Below are positions 18,659 to 28,025 of a DNA stretch of 64,000 nucleotides, piece after piece. The translations under genes were made by a program, and so were the position numbers. Below the pieces are notes generated by a model. It did no database searches. It worked only from the letters and a program-made list of their open reading frames with translations, and had not been told where the DNA came from. The stretch comes from Leptospira sp. GTDB lineage: Bacteria; Spirochaetota; Leptospiria; Leptospirales; Leptospiraceae. Each line of letters begins with the position of its first letter. Positions within the stretch are counted from its first letter, which is position 1. The stretch is from assembly GCA_002786225.1 (NCBI GenBank), contig PEQN01000002.1, positions 124,001-188,000 on the forward strand, read 5' to 3'.

Positions 18659-19570
18659 ATGCAAAAACTACTAAGTCCACAAGAGGTCAATCAGCTCGTT
18701 TCCGATGGAGGAAATGGGGATCCTAGCGCTCTAAAAAAATTCTTTGAAATTTATTCTGAAGATATTTATAATTTCCCAATTCGAGTCTTCCATCTTTCAG
18801 AAGATGATGCCAGTGATTTCTATATCTATGCTTTCGAAAGACTTAAATCTGGAAGAAGATTGCAAAGTTTTGGAGGTAAGTCTAGTTTCAAGACTTGGTT
18901 CTATTCTGTTCTGAGAAACTTACTCATTGACTGGAAGAGAACCATTAAAGAAGTGAAGATTCAATCTATAACAAGGACTAATGCAGAAGGTAAAGAATAC
19001 AATACCATAGAAGATGAAGCAGATCCTCTAATTTCTGAAAAGGAAAAGGCAGTTGAAATCTCAGAACAATTTCTCCTTAATCTACAAGAAATAAAAATCG
19101 AAAGTCGTGTTATATTCAAATTGTCTTATATATTTTACCTTCAGTTAGAAAAAGATGAGGTTGAGTATATTTTAGAGAAAGCTAAAATCAGCCTTCCCGA
19201 TCTTAAGAAATGGATCTTAGATATACGAACTTCTCTCTCAAATAAGGAAGAAGACATTAACAAATTAGAAGATAAGATAACCGCAATATACTTAAGTATC
19301 TTAGATCTTAAAGAGCAACAGAAAGCAGAACCAGTTGAGGCTTCTAAATCCAACCTACCATTCGTTGATAAAATCGGAGCCTCTCTTCATAAAAAATACG
19401 AACAAAGACGTAAATTAATCGAAAGAAAGCAAAAAGGTCATTTTCTTTCCAGGACTCCTTATAAGGAGGTAGCTCAACTTTTAGGTATTTCGGAAGGTGG
19501 AGTGAGTGTGACTTTGATTCGCGTGGTCGAAAAATTGCAAAAAAATATTAAATTCGATGAGTTTTCTTAG
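18659..19570 (+). CDS. ECF-like sigma-70 family factor with long linker
   Basis: A 303-residue sigma factor. Region 2 lies at about 21-97 and ends with [19 protein letters not shown], the core-binding and -10-recognition part. Region 4, a helix-turn-helix, lies at about 262-295 with [19 protein letters not shown]. Between them is a linker of about 160 charged, helical residues, far longer than the short linker in ordinary ECF factors. No typical zinc-binding anti-sigma gene follows. The next genes code for an unknown protein and a CHAT caspase-like protein in the same orientation, so the linker or the neighbour may serve as the control point. That is inference. Confidence 0.85.
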   Translation: MQKLLSPQEVNQLVSDGGNGDPSALKKFFEIYSEDIYNFPIRVFHLSEDDASDFYIYAFERLKSGRRLQSFGGKSSFKTWFYSVLRNLLIDWKRTIKEVKIQSITRTNAEGKEYNTIEDEADPLISEKEKAVEISEQFLLNLQEIKIESRVIFKLSYIFYLQLEKDEVEYILEKAKISLPDLKKWILDIRTSLSNKEEDINKLEDKITAIYLSILDLKEQQKAEPVEASKSNLPFVDKIGASLHKKYEQRRKLIERKQKGHFLSRTPYKEVAQLLGISEGGVSVTLIRVVEKLQKNIKFDEFS

Positions 19571-19611
19571 ATAACTTGTCGTCAGATTTTCAAAGAGCGA
19601 GGAGCTAGGAT

Positions 19612-20373
19612 ATGCCATCAAAGAAGAACGATACCAACCCATTAACTCCGGATGACGCAATTGAAAGGTATTTGGAAAACGATCAGCAAATCTTTGATGA
19701 TGCTTTAGACAATGATTCTATTTTCCATACAATTTCTAAGGTTGAAGTAATTTTAACACTTTCTAAAATGAATTCTATCTCTCCCTCCCTCAATTTATCC
19801 TCCAAAGAGCTAGAGGAATTCCAAGCCGATCTAGATGTAGCAAAAGCCGAATTACAATTGCAAGCTGGCAATAAAGCCAAGGTTCCTGATTTTCTACTTC
19901 GATATACAGAAAAGAATTTAGATAAGCCTCAAAGAAAACAAACCCTTTTGGTAAGACTTTCTCAAATGGGAATTCAGGTTTTTGAATCCCTAAAAGATGA
20001 ATTAACTCTAACACCAAGACTTTCACTCTCTCCAGACATCCGATCCTCACTAGGCACTCTGAATCCTGTTACAGAAAATTCAGCAAGCCATGTGGTATTC
20101 GAAGAAACCATCCAAAATGGGCAGAAATTCTTCTACCAAATGGTTAGAGAAACTCCAGAAGAAGTATTCCTGAGTATTAAAATTGATCAAAATGATTCAT
20201 TTGAAACATACAAACAAGTCATTCTTCGCAAAGAAAATAGGTTCATTTTGTCCAATCGATTGAATTCTGATGGCATTGTAAATTTCTCTGGCTTAAAGGA
20301 AGGGGAATATACAGTTGAATTTCTAGGTTCCGCTTCAAATAAATTAGTTGACTTGTATCTAATAGTAGATTAA
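19612..20373 (+). CDS. Unknown protein between sigma factor and CHAT gene
   Basis: A 253-residue protein that I do not recognise. The N-terminal half is helical and acidic (DDAIERYLENDQQIFDDALD and a long helix around 62-90). The C-terminal part (about 150-253) is beta-rich with GIVNFSGLKEGEYTVEF, similar to Ig-like or carboxypeptidase-regulatory folds. It has no signal peptide, membrane segment or cysteine. A strong Shine-Dalgarno (AGGAGCTAGGAT) precedes the ATG. It lies 41 bases after the sigma gene and 9 before the CHAT gene. It could be a regulator of the sigma factor or a CHAT substrate; neither is shown by the sequence. Confidence 0.75.
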   Translation: MPSKKNDTNPLTPDDAIERYLENDQQIFDDALDNDSIFHTISKVEVILTLSKMNSISPSLNLSSKELEEFQADLDVAKAELQLQAGNKAKVPDFLLRYTEKNLDKPQRKQTLLVRLSQMGIQVFESLKDELTLTPRLSLSPDIRSSLGTLNPVTENSASHVVFEETIQNGQKFFYQMVRETPEEVFLSIKIDQNDSFETYKQVILRKENRFILSNRLNSDGIVNFSGLKEGEYTVEFLGSASNKLVDLYLIVD

Positions 20374-20377
20374 TTTT

Positions 20378-20404
20378 TATCAATGATCAGCCTGATCATT
20401 GATA
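20378..20404. promoter_or_regulatory. 27-bp perfect inverted repeat over the CHAT start codon
   Basis: Left arm tatcaatgatcag (20378-20390), one central base, right arm ctgatcattgata (20392-20404): thirteen of thirteen positions match. The CHAT start codon ATG (20383-20385) lies inside the left arm. As RNA it would form a stem of about 12 pairs with a three-base loop that hides the start codon; as DNA it could bind a dimeric regulator. The CHAT gene has no visible Shine-Dalgarno sequence, which makes translational control plausible. Confidence 0.7.
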
Positions 20405-22212
20405 GAGTCGGCAATGTTAACATCTTTAACGTCCTAGATGGAAACACGCCTAGTGGGGAATCTCACTTACAATCTACCATTGATGATGATCTTCTTTTAG
20501 AATACATTTCTGAAATTGAGAACTTAGTTAGAGTTTCAAACATTGTTCAGAATTCAACCAATAAAACAACCATACTAAATACTGATATTCTTAGTGAGCT
20601 CAAGACTTTAGGCCAGACATTCTTTCATCAATTTTTTCCCTCTGAAATTGTTGAAAGGCTAAGATTGGCAACAGACAAAAGTATACATTTCAATATAGAT
20701 CCAAGACTTGCCTTAATTCCTTGGGAGGTTTTACATGATGGCAATTGCTTTCTTGCAGATAAATTCCATATAGGTAAAACAATAAGGGGAGGCTTCCATG
20801 TGAAGCCTAACCACGGTAAAGAAAAACTAAAGATGCTGATTATAGCAGATCCAACAGAGGATTTGGTATGGGCTCAGAGGGAAGGAGAAGAACTTTTTAA
20901 AATTCTCTCTGAGAAAGTATCCTCTTCAAGATTAGAAATGGAGTTCATTGGCGGAAAGCATATAACAAAGCTTAAACTTTTATCTTTAATCAAAGATAAA
21001 AATATTATCCATTACTCGGGTCATCTTTACTTCTCTGATGATCCTTTAGAAAATGGCTGGCTTCTTGCTGATGGCAAAATTCTAAAGGCGCGTGAGATTA
21101 AGAATTCAGGTATTTCTACAGATATCGTCTTTAGCAATTCATGCCTTTCATCAACACAAGTTAGCAAGAGTATAAATACCAATATTATGAATAATTTTGC
21201 TGGTTCTTTTCTCATGTCAGGAATCAAAACATTCATAGGTACCAATTGGGAAATCTTAGACAACCAAAATACGATTGATTTTACGATTCGTTTCTATTCT
21301 TATCTCTTCAGCGATAAGACAGTTGGAGAGTCTTTGTTTATGACACGTGAATATGCTAGACGAAATTATGACCCAAATGATTTAACATGGGCTAACTACT
21401 CACTTTATGGTAATCCAGATTTTACAATCTTACTGGATCCAGAAAATGATCCAGCAGCTCAAAAAATTATCAATCCATCATTTGTGATGAATTTTTATCC
21501 TACACCAATAGCACTTTCCTATGTTAATTTCCTTAATTCTCAAAAGGAAAATCAGCCAACGGAACAACAAATGGAGAAATTGATACAGTGCTTTGAGGAA
21601 TTTTCCAAGGTGCTTGGATCTATAGTATTCAGTGATCATAAATACCATACTCTTGGAAAGAAATTTCCAGAGAACCAAGACGATTCCATTCCTATATCTA
21701 AGTGGTGGGAATTGATTCATGCCTGCCTTTGGGATTTCAAGAAATTAAAAATAACCCCCCATGTTGAATCTATCATTGATATTTTAAATTCCAACCACGA
21801 TGTTATACGTAAATTATTAAATTGGACTTTGATGTACAAAGAAGGAAAGATTGATGAGAGTTCTCGTGATTCCTATCTTATCACTTACCAATATTTTTAT
21901 GAAAATCTGTTAGTTGAATTAGAAGAATTTGAGAAAATCAATATTTTTCTTGTATCAGAAAACTCGAACTACCATTATTTCTTCCGAGGGATGAAGCCTC
22001 AATCTTCTTTGATTACAGCTCCCCTTGTTAAACAAGATTATGTAGGAGAACAAATTGAAAAATTCCGAGGCAATCTTGTGGTTTACAATGAAAAGAAAAA
22101 AATCATGATTCCCTACCATGCAAATATCATAGACAACCAAGAGAAAGGAGAACTTGCTCTTTCTTTTCCAGGTTATCAGATTATTGATTACAAAAATAAA
22201 ACAACGACTTAG
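20383..22212 (+). CDS. CHAT-domain (caspase-like) protein
   Basis: A 609-residue protein. Residues about 100-355 match the CHAT caspase-family domain: [15 protein letters not shown] leads in, His214 is in [10 protein letters not shown] and Cys254 in VFSNSCLSS, the expected His/Cys catalytic pair. The domain closes with [11 protein letters not shown]. The roughly 250-residue C-terminal part is helical and unknown. There is no signal peptide, so it acts in the cytoplasm. CHAT proteins are often proteases in stress or defence circuits. The start codon lies inside a 27-bp palindrome and lacks a Shine-Dalgarno, so output is probably restrained. Confidence 0.85.
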   Translation: MISLIIDRVGNVNIFNVLDGNTPSGESHLQSTIDDDLLLEYISEIENLVRVSNIVQNSTNKTTILNTDILSELKTLGQTFFHQFFPSEIVERLRLATDKSIHFNIDPRLALIPWEVLHDGNCFLADKFHIGKTIRGGFHVKPNHGKEKLKMLIIADPTEDLVWAQREGEELFKILSEKVSSSRLEMEFIGGKHITKLKLLSLIKDKNIIHYSGHLYFSDDPLENGWLLADGKILKAREIKNSGISTDIVFSNSCLSSTQVSKSINTNIMNNFAGSFLMSGIKTFIGTNWEILDNQNTIDFTIRFYSYLFSDKTVGESLFMTREYARRNYDPNDLTWANYSLYGNPDFTILLDPENDPAAQKIINPSFVMNFYPTPIALSYVNFLNSQKENQPTEQQMEKLIQCFEEFSKVLGSIVFSDHKYHTLGKKFPENQDDSIPISKWWELIHACLWDFKKLKITPHVESIIDILNSNHDVIRKLLNWTLMYKEGKIDESSRDSYLITYQYFYENLLVELEEFEKINIFLVSENSNYHYFFRGMKPQSSLITAPLVKQDYVGEQIEKFRGNLVVYNEKKKIMIPYHANIIDNQEKGELALSFPGYQIIDYKNKTTT

Positions 22213-22223
22213 ATTTCACAATT

Positions 22224-22928
22224 ATGAGTTTATGCTACCCAGATAATGGATCAGTTTCTTGCGGTTCTTGCTGCGGAGTTTTTAATCTGAACCTAACAAG
22301 AAAAGAGATTACCTTACTTCTCTTTCAAAGGACAGAAGAATTCCAGAATACAGTTGATTTCAAAATTTCTCATTCCCTTCCAGCATACAGACAATCCAGA
22401 GAGGCAAAGGAAAAGAAAATTTCCAAAAAAGATGAAAGCACCTACAATTGCCCCTTTCTTGGTTACTTAGATGGAGGCTATAAGATGGGTTGTATGATTC
22501 ATCCAAGTAGGACAGGAAATCCTCTAAGCCAAAATTACTCATTCTACGGAAGCTCTATCTGTCTAGGCTACCAATGTCGCAACAGAGAAAATCCAGATTC
22601 GGCACAATGGAAAAGTATCTTCCAAGAAATATCCTCAAATTCTTTAGATTACTCACAACTCTCCGCAAATCATGAAATCACACTTTGCTTAGAACTTTTA
22701 TTTTCAAAATGTAAATATCCTAAGGCTTGGCTATTTGGAAAATACAGAGAGTTTGTTCTTGGCTTTCTCAATGAATATCTTAAATTTCGAGGAATAGCAG
22801 ACCAGAGAACTTCCTTTGAAATAGTATCTTTGGAAACGGAGACTCTAGAAAGTTTAATAAAAAAGCTAAGCAAGTTCCTTAAGAAGAACTCACCTAGCCT
22901 CAATTGGTTAGAAAATCTAATTACTTAG
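22224..22928 (+). CDS. Cysteine-cluster protein (YkgJ-like)
   Basis: A 234-residue protein with a cysteine-rich N-terminal half: SCGSCCGVFNL, CPFLGYLDGGYKMGCMIHP and SSICLGYQCRNRE. This spacing is like that of YkgJ-type proteins thought to bind zinc or an iron-sulfur cluster. The second half is helical with no known motif. It starts 11 bases after the CHAT stop and is probably the last gene of the sigma/CHAT set. Its final eight bases overlap, tail to tail, with the small phasin-like gene on the other strand. A redox or metal-sensing role in the set is a guess. Confidence 0.7.
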   Translation: MSLCYPDNGSVSCGSCCGVFNLNLTRKEITLLLFQRTEEFQNTVDFKISHSLPAYRQSREAKEKKISKKDESTYNCPFLGYLDGGYKMGCMIHPSRTGNPLSQNYSFYGSSICLGYQCRNRENPDSAQWKSIFQEISSNSLDYSQLSANHEITLCLELLFSKCKYPKAWLFGKYREFVLGFLNEYLKFRGIADQRTSFEIVSLETETLESLIKKLSKFLKKNSPSLNWLENLIT

Positions 22929-23139
22929 ATTCTTTTGGTAGAATTGTTTGAATGTAGTTAATGCCTTCTTGAGCATATTTTCTGATGTTTACAGACAACT
23001 CACTTGTGTCTTGTGCACCTTTTTCAATTAAGCTTTGGAAGTTTGATTGGATTCCTTGGAAACCGCCATCAAATTCTTCTTTCACTTTAGAAACAGCACC
23101 TAATACAAAATTCAAACCGTCTTTAATTTCTTTTTCCAT
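22921..23139 (-). CDS. Small phasin-like helical protein
   Basis: A 72-residue helical protein, MEKEIKDGLNFVLGAVSKVK and onward, rich in Glu, Lys and Gln with no cysteine or signal peptide. It resembles the first half of the 120-residue phasin-like protein at 13637-13999. I start it at ATG 23139, which has GGAG six bases upstream, not at the longer frame beginning MHKRRKR. It overlaps the cysteine-cluster gene by eight bases in a convergent arrangement. Function unknown. Confidence 0.65.
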   Translation of the reverse strand: MEKEIKDGLNFVLGAVSKVKEEFDGGFQGIQSNFQSLIEKGAQDTSELSVNIRKYAQEGINYIQTILPKESK

Positions 23140-23278
23140 TTTTTTACTCCTTTTTCGTCTTTTGTGCAACGCACAAATATGACCTTAGTTTAACTGCCTC
23201 AAGAAACCTTGCACGTCTTTTTTTATTTAAATATAGTTTTTTTTTATACTTTTCCTTAGCAGATTTACACTCAGTATT

Positions 23279-24355
23279 ATGTCCTCTAAACTCGAACCCA
23301 TACAATGGAAGGAAAATAAATGCCTTCTTCTTGACCAAAGATTGATTCCTTCTCAAAAAACGTATTTCATTGCAGATGATTTGGATTCTACCATTTATGC
23401 AATTCGTGAAATGGTCGTTCGAGGTGCCCCAGCCATAGCAATTTCAGGAGCCTTTGGAATTGTGATGGAGATAGGGAAATTGAACTTGATTCCGAAGCAA
23501 GAGATACTGGACGAAATGTTCGCTAAATTATTAGCATCTCGACCCACTGCAGTGAATTTATCACGTATGATACTTGATTTCAAGAATAAGATCCAAGAAT
23601 TTATTTTGAATAAAATGGATTATCCAAAGTTTCTTTTAGCCTGTGAAAATTTTGCCATTGGAGAACAAGAAAGAGATAGACTTGCCAATGAAAAAATAGG
23701 ACAGAATGCACTATCCCTATTTGCCAAATCTCAATTGAAACTAAATATTCTCACTCATTGTAACACTGGCTCTCTCGCAACAGCAGGTCATGGAACAGCA
23801 TTAGGGATAATCCGAAGCCTAAGAGATGCTGGCTTCGAGTTGACTGTCTATGCAGATGAAACAAGACCTTACTTACAAGGGTCTCGTCTAACAGCTTTCG
23901 AGATGCAAGAAGAAGGAATTGAATGTTATATCATTACTGATGGGATGTCTGCATGGCTTATGAATGATAGGAAAATTGATGCAGTAATTGTAGGTTGTGA
24001 CAGAATTGCGTCTAACGGTGATACTGCTAATAAGATAGGAACTCGAGGACTTGCCATCATAGCAAAGGATGCAAATGTGCCATTCTATGTTGCAGGAACT
24101 AAGGATAGTTTTGATTTTAATATTAAATCAGGATCAGAAATTCATATTGAAATGCGAGATCCCAAAGAAGTTACAAATTTAAGTTTTCTAAAAGATGCTG
24201 AAGGAAAGAGTTTTCTCGGTGAAGGAATCATAGCTCCCAAGGATGCTAAGGCTTTGAATCCGTCTTTCGATATAACTCCCGCTAAATATATAACCAAAAT
24301 CATTACAGAAGTGGGGGTATGGAATCCGGGAGAACAAAAAAGCATTGGACCTTAG
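23279..24355 (+). CDS. mtnA: S-methyl-5-thioribose-1-phosphate isomerase
   Basis: A 358-residue enzyme of the methionine salvage pathway, converting methylthioribose 1-phosphate to methylthioribulose 1-phosphate. Family motifs are all present: VRGAPAIAISGAFG near residue 48, LTHCNTGSLATAGHGTALG with the catalytic Cys, DETRPYLQGSRLTAFE, and VGCDRIASNGDTANKIGT with the catalytic Asp. These distinguish it from the regulatory eIF2B subunits that share the fold. Length is normal. Its last 53 bases overlap the end of the DUF1853 gene on the opposite strand. Confidence 0.95.
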   Translation: MSSKLEPIQWKENKCLLLDQRLIPSQKTYFIADDLDSTIYAIREMVVRGAPAIAISGAFGIVMEIGKLNLIPKQEILDEMFAKLLASRPTAVNLSRMILDFKNKIQEFILNKMDYPKFLLACENFAIGEQERDRLANEKIGQNALSLFAKSQLKLNILTHCNTGSLATAGHGTALGIIRSLRDAGFELTVYADETRPYLQGSRLTAFEMQEEGIECYIITDGMSAWLMNDRKIDAVIVGCDRIASNGDTANKIGTRGLAIIAKDANVPFYVAGTKDSFDFNIKSGSEIHIEMRDPKEVTNLSFLKDAEGKSFLGEGIIAPKDAKALNPSFDITPAKYITKIITEVGVWNPGEQKSIGP

Positions 24356-25346
24356 AATTAAAATCTTTGCTAAGAACGTAGATGGATGTATTGAATTTCT
24401 GCATTTGTTGGGATAATAGTTTTTCAAGAGACCGAAAGTTGTAAGCTTGAGACCACAGCAAAGAAGATGGTAGAGAAAGCCAATCTAGCCTTGGCAAGAT
24501 AAGAAACTTTCTAAGGAATTTCCTTTGAGTGGATAGTTGATTGAAAGTAATAAAAAAAGATTTATTATGCTCAGGGTTTAAGCTTTCAGGATACATTTTG
24601 TCTTCTAAATAAGGATAAAAAAGTCTTCCTTGGATGAGAGCTACTTTTTGGATAGAAAGTTCTTCCAGTAGTTGAGCTTGGAAATTATGACCTAGTTGAA
24701 TCTTATTATTTTGAATATCTTTATGCGATGTAGAAGTCTGTTCAACTTTCTTGATCAAGTGCTTACTATTATTCAAATGCCATTCTAATACCACTGACTT
24801 TAGGAGTGTTTTCGCTGGCTCTAATTCAGAAAGCCTTGTTTGTTTCAAGAGCTTGGACATTTTTTTGTCTAATCTATCATTGAAACTTGGTCCTATGTAG
24901 GATTTAGGTAAATTTTCTTTATAAAGCTTAAGATAAAATTTGACAGCTACTTCAAGGTGAAGTATTTTATTTTGCATTCTATCAAATAAAATGAAATCAA
25001 ATTCACCTATCGTTTTGGAATGGTCCTCTCTGAGAGGAAGTCCTTTCTGAATTAGATCAATTTCAGGAAATTTTATAAATAAAAACTCTAAGAGAAATTC
25101 ATAGTATTTCCCCAATCGATTGGTGGAACGATCTAAAATAAAGCTTAGGATTTCGTTGAAGGAAAAATCTAAGGTTTCACACTTAGGCAAAAAATAATTT
25201 CTTAGTCGAACAAATAGTTCAGAATGAAGATTAAGATTTATTGTGTCTGAAGGGAAAAAAGAATTCGAAAGAAGGCTGGGTGATTCCAAGACCCATTTCA
25301 GGTCTTGGATAAATTTTAGAACAAGTCGCTCATCTTCCTTCGACAT
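24303..25346 (-). CDS. DUF1853 family protein, nuclease-like fold
   Basis: A 347-residue cytoplasmic protein. IGEFDFILFD (113-122, with Asp117) and HLEVAVKFYL (130-139, with Glu132 and Lys136) form the signature of DUF1853 and look like the Asp...Glu-x-Lys core of PD-(D/E)XK nucleases. Nuclease activity has not been shown as far as I know. The gene overlaps mtnA by 53 bases at its 3' end and the upstream methyltransferase gene by 17 bases at its 5' end. Confidence 0.75.
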   Translation of the reverse strand: MSKEDERLVLKFIQDLKWVLESPSLLSNSFFPSDTINLNLHSELFVRLRNYFLPKCETLDFSFNEILSFILDRSTNRLGKYYEFLLEFLFIKFPEIDLIQKGLPLREDHSKTIGEFDFILFDRMQNKILHLEVAVKFYLKLYKENLPKSYIGPSFNDRLDKKMSKLLKQTRLSELEPAKTLLKSVVLEWHLNNSKHLIKKVEQTSTSHKDIQNNKIQLGHNFQAQLLEELSIQKVALIQGRLFYPYLEDKMYPESLNPEHNKSFFITFNQLSTQRKFLRKFLILPRLDWLSLPSSLLWSQAYNFRSLEKLLSQQMQKFNTSIYVLSKDFNSKVQCFFVLPDSIPPLL

Positions 25347-26091
25347 GAAGAATCTTTGTGGTTTTCACTATAATTCTAATCAAAATATAGAACAGTGAAC
25401 CAGCTCCAAAGAATACAATCTGTTCAAGTCTTAAGGCTTCAAGAAAACCTAATGCAAATCTACCTTGCTCATTGAAATATAGAATTGCAATATCAAAAAT
25501 TGTAAAAATTACGATGATACCATACAATCCAGGATATTCTCTTTTTAGAATATTTTTGAAGGAGAAATTCAAATTAGCTGGTTTGTAATTTTTGAAACTT
25601 GGGATAAAGGCTGGAGTAACATTCGCCCACTTTAAATAGGCATCTTTGAATTTGCCTCTAAGAAAGAATTCTTCTGCAAACATGATTCTCTCGTAGTATA
25701 AATAAAAAAATAAAATAAAGATAGCAGCAAATAACAGAGATTTGAGAAGAGCAACCACACCTAGATACATCAGGAAATTTCCTAAATACAAAGGATGGCG
25801 GACTGTGGAATAGATTCCAGTTTGGTTGACTACATCTGCTACCTGTTCTTTCGTATTCCTACCTGAGGTTCTAGCTGGAGTGTATCCAATTGTTATGCAA
25901 CGAACAGCAAGCCCAGCTAAGCTTATCAAAAGACAAATTGCAGTATAGATCAAATTGGTAGAATAGCTTTCACCCCAATAGTGAACCTTCGGCAACAGGA
26001 ACAGAGAGCTAATTAATATTACTCCAGGAACATAGGTTCTCCATCGAAAGAGAAAGTTTCCTTGTTTGTCAAATTCTTCGATTAATGCCAT
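25330..26091 (-). CDS. Membrane methyltransferase, isoprenylcysteine carboxyl methyltransferase-like
   Basis: A 253-residue membrane protein with five or six hydrophobic segments. GIYSTVRHPLYLGNFLMY (about residues 93-110), preceded by ARTSGRNTKEQ, is the SAM-binding signature of the ICMT/phospholipid methyltransferase superfamily. The acceptor could be a lipid or small molecule. A late unmatched hydrophobic segment near residues 195-245 extends it compared with short family members. The 3' end overlaps DUF1853 by 17 bases; the 5' end faces the acyltransferase gene divergently. Confidence 0.78.
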   Translation of the reverse strand: MALIEEFDKQGNFLFRWRTYVPGVILISSLFLLPKVHYWGESYSTNLIYTAICLLISLAGLAVRCITIGYTPARTSGRNTKEQVADVVNQTGIYSTVRHPLYLGNFLMYLGVVALLKSLLFAAIFILFFYLYYERIMFAEEFFLRGKFKDAYLKWANVTPAFIPSFKNYKPANLNFSFKNILKREYPGLYGIIVIFTIFDIAILYFNEQGRFALGFLEALRLEQIVFFGAGSLFYILIRIIVKTTKILHVEGR

Positions 26092-26144
26092 ATTATTTTA
26101 AAAATTTCCTTGATTCATAAGCTTTGCGAAAATAAATTCCACCT

Positions 26145-27395
26145 ATGTCAACTAAATCATTCATCCCTCCTAAATTCAACTACCCTTTGCTCTGGCTCAC
26201 AGATTTTTCTCTACCTTTTCTCCTTAAAGCAGTGCACAATATTGATGGAGTTGAAATTTCTGAGGATGATAAGAAGACGATCAAATCACTGAGGAAGCAT
26301 AGAGTTATCATAGTATCCAATCATCCAACAACTCAGGAGCCTCCTGTTGTTTATTCTCTTGCCAATATTATGTCTTCCCGTTTTCACTACATGGCATCTC
26401 GTGAAGTTTTTGATTGGGGAAGTGGATTTGTTGGAGACTTCATACAAGCTATAGGTGCCTATTCTGTTATTGCTGGGACAAACGACAAAGAGTCCCTAAA
26501 AGCAACCCGAGAAATTATTTCTGCTCCAGAAGGAAAACTGGTTCTTTTTCCTGAAGGGGAACCAACCTCAGGTTTGAATGATACCTTGCTACCATTTCAA
26601 CCTGGAGTCGCGCAATTAGGATTCTGGGGACTTGAAGATTCCATTAAGAAAGATCCAAACGCCCAAGTGTATATTCTTCCAGTGTTTATAAAATACAAAA
26701 TGAACGCTAAGGAAGATATCATGAAAAAAGATTTAGATGCCTCCCTTACAATTTTGGAAAACAAGATGGGAATTTCCAAAACGGGTAAGACCATAGTCGA
26801 AAGATTTCTTTCTATAGGGCGAAGACTGCTAGAAAAAGAAGAAAGAGAATATGGAATTGATATTGAAAATCCAGAAGATTTTAATTATCGAATGGGAAAA
26901 ATCCGCCATACCATTCTTGATAACATTGCAAAAAAAATTGAACTACCCAAATATGATCCGACAGAGAATGCAATTGTAAAGCTCAGAAAAGTGCTTTCAT
27001 TTCTTGAACTTGCAACCTTGGATATAGAGAATGTAAAAGAAAAAGTACCTAGTAAAGAAGTTGCCAAATGGGCTCGCAAAGCCGCTCAAAAAGCATATGA
27101 TTTTATCACTATGCAAATTGACTACATCAAAGAACTTCCTTCACCAGAGAGACTTTACGAGTGGTTGTATCGATATGAACAAGAAATTCTTGGAGAAACG
27201 AAAATGAGACCTCACCTCGCAAAAATTCGAATCAGCACTCCTATTTTAATGAATGCTCTTTATGATAGTTATAAAAAGGATAAAAAGAAACTAGTTCAAG
27301 ATACAACACAGAACTTAAGAAATAAATTAGAAAATCTATTGAATGAAGAAAAATCTCTAGCCAAGGAAATTTTTAGTTCAGATTATAGATTTTAA
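26145..27395 (+). CDS. Glycerol-3-phosphate/lysophospholipid acyltransferase-like (PlsC family)
   Basis: A 416-residue protein. The PlsC-type acyltransferase domain covers about 20-260: SNHPTTQEPPVV (the NH-x-D box with His60, the usual Asp replaced by Glu or shifted), then LFPEGEPTSG and FQPGVAQLGF. The C-terminal 150 residues are helical and unknown. It could transfer acyl chains to lysophosphatidate or another membrane lipid. The change in the first box is worth checking for activity. It shares one base with the next gene (TAATG). Confidence 0.78.
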   Translation: MSTKSFIPPKFNYPLLWLTDFSLPFLLKAVHNIDGVEISEDDKKTIKSLRKHRVIIVSNHPTTQEPPVVYSLANIMSSRFHYMASREVFDWGSGFVGDFIQAIGAYSVIAGTNDKESLKATREIISAPEGKLVLFPEGEPTSGLNDTLLPFQPGVAQLGFWGLEDSIKKDPNAQVYILPVFIKYKMNAKEDIMKKDLDASLTILENKMGISKTGKTIVERFLSIGRRLLEKEEREYGIDIENPEDFNYRMGKIRHTILDNIAKKIELPKYDPTENAIVKLRKVLSFLELATLDIENVKEKVPSKEVAKWARKAAQKAYDFITMQIDYIKELPSPERLYEWLYRYEQEILGETKMRPHLAKIRISTPILMNALYDSYKKDKKKLVQDTTQNLRNKLENLLNEEKSLAKEIFSSDYRF

Positions 27396-28012
27396 TGAAT
27401 TACACATTTCGTTATCACTTATGGGATCCCGAAGAGAATAATGAAATATATGATGCAATCCATTCTATTCTAAAACAAAAAAAATTAGAATCATTTACTT
27501 CTACTATCTTTACTCTATCTAAAGATTTGTTGCTGAATGGAATTAAAGCAAATTTGAAAAGACTGTTCTTTCAAGAAATCAAGGCAGATATATCACATCC
27601 TTCTGATTATGAATTAGGTGTGCGGATGTATAAGAGCAAAGTTTTGCATGGAAGACTTCCAGATTATAAAGAAGCAGCAATTCAAAAAAATTTCTATGTC
27701 GAGATCAATCTATATGACAATGATGTTGGAATTTTTATATCCGTTAAAAATAACCAAACAATGGTTAATAACGAGATGAATAAAATCCGTTCATCTATAC
27801 TACATTCTCAGAATTACAATGATATAATGGAATACTATTTAGAACGAGCTGATGATTCTGAAGGGGAAGGAATTGGAATTGCATTGGTTGTCTTACTGCT
27901 CAAATCTATGAATAGCCGATTAGAAAACTTTCAAATTCGAAATCATGAAGATTCAACGATAGCAAGTGTTGAGATTTCCTGGGAAGGATTGAAATCAAGT
28001 ACTTGGCAATGA
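27395..28012 (+). CDS. Possible GHKL-type ATP-binding protein
   Basis: A 205-residue protein. LSKDLLLNGIKANLKRLFF (about 43-61) resembles the N box of GHKL ATPases and SEGEGIGIALVVLLLKSM (about 158-175) the G2 box; the intervening G1 box is weak (NDVGIFISVKNN). This pattern is like anti-sigma or histidine-kinase ATPase domains without a phospho-acceptor part. It is translationally coupled to the acyltransferase gene. The family assignment is tentative. Confidence 0.5.
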   Translation: MNYTFRYHLWDPEENNEIYDAIHSILKQKKLESFTSTIFTLSKDLLLNGIKANLKRLFFQEIKADISHPSDYELGVRMYKSKVLHGRLPDYKEAAIQKNFYVEINLYDNDVGIFISVKNNQTMVNNEMNKIRSSILHSQNYNDIMEYYLERADDSEGEGIGIALVVLLLKSMNSRLENFQIRNHEDSTIASVEISWEGLKSSTWQ

Positions 28013-28025
28013 AGCAGATTTAAGC

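Noticed and set aside
18659..22928. CRISPR type III-E system because of CHAT plus sigma factor
   Set aside because: No repeats, Cas genes or spacer array are present; only the protease/sigma idea is comparable.
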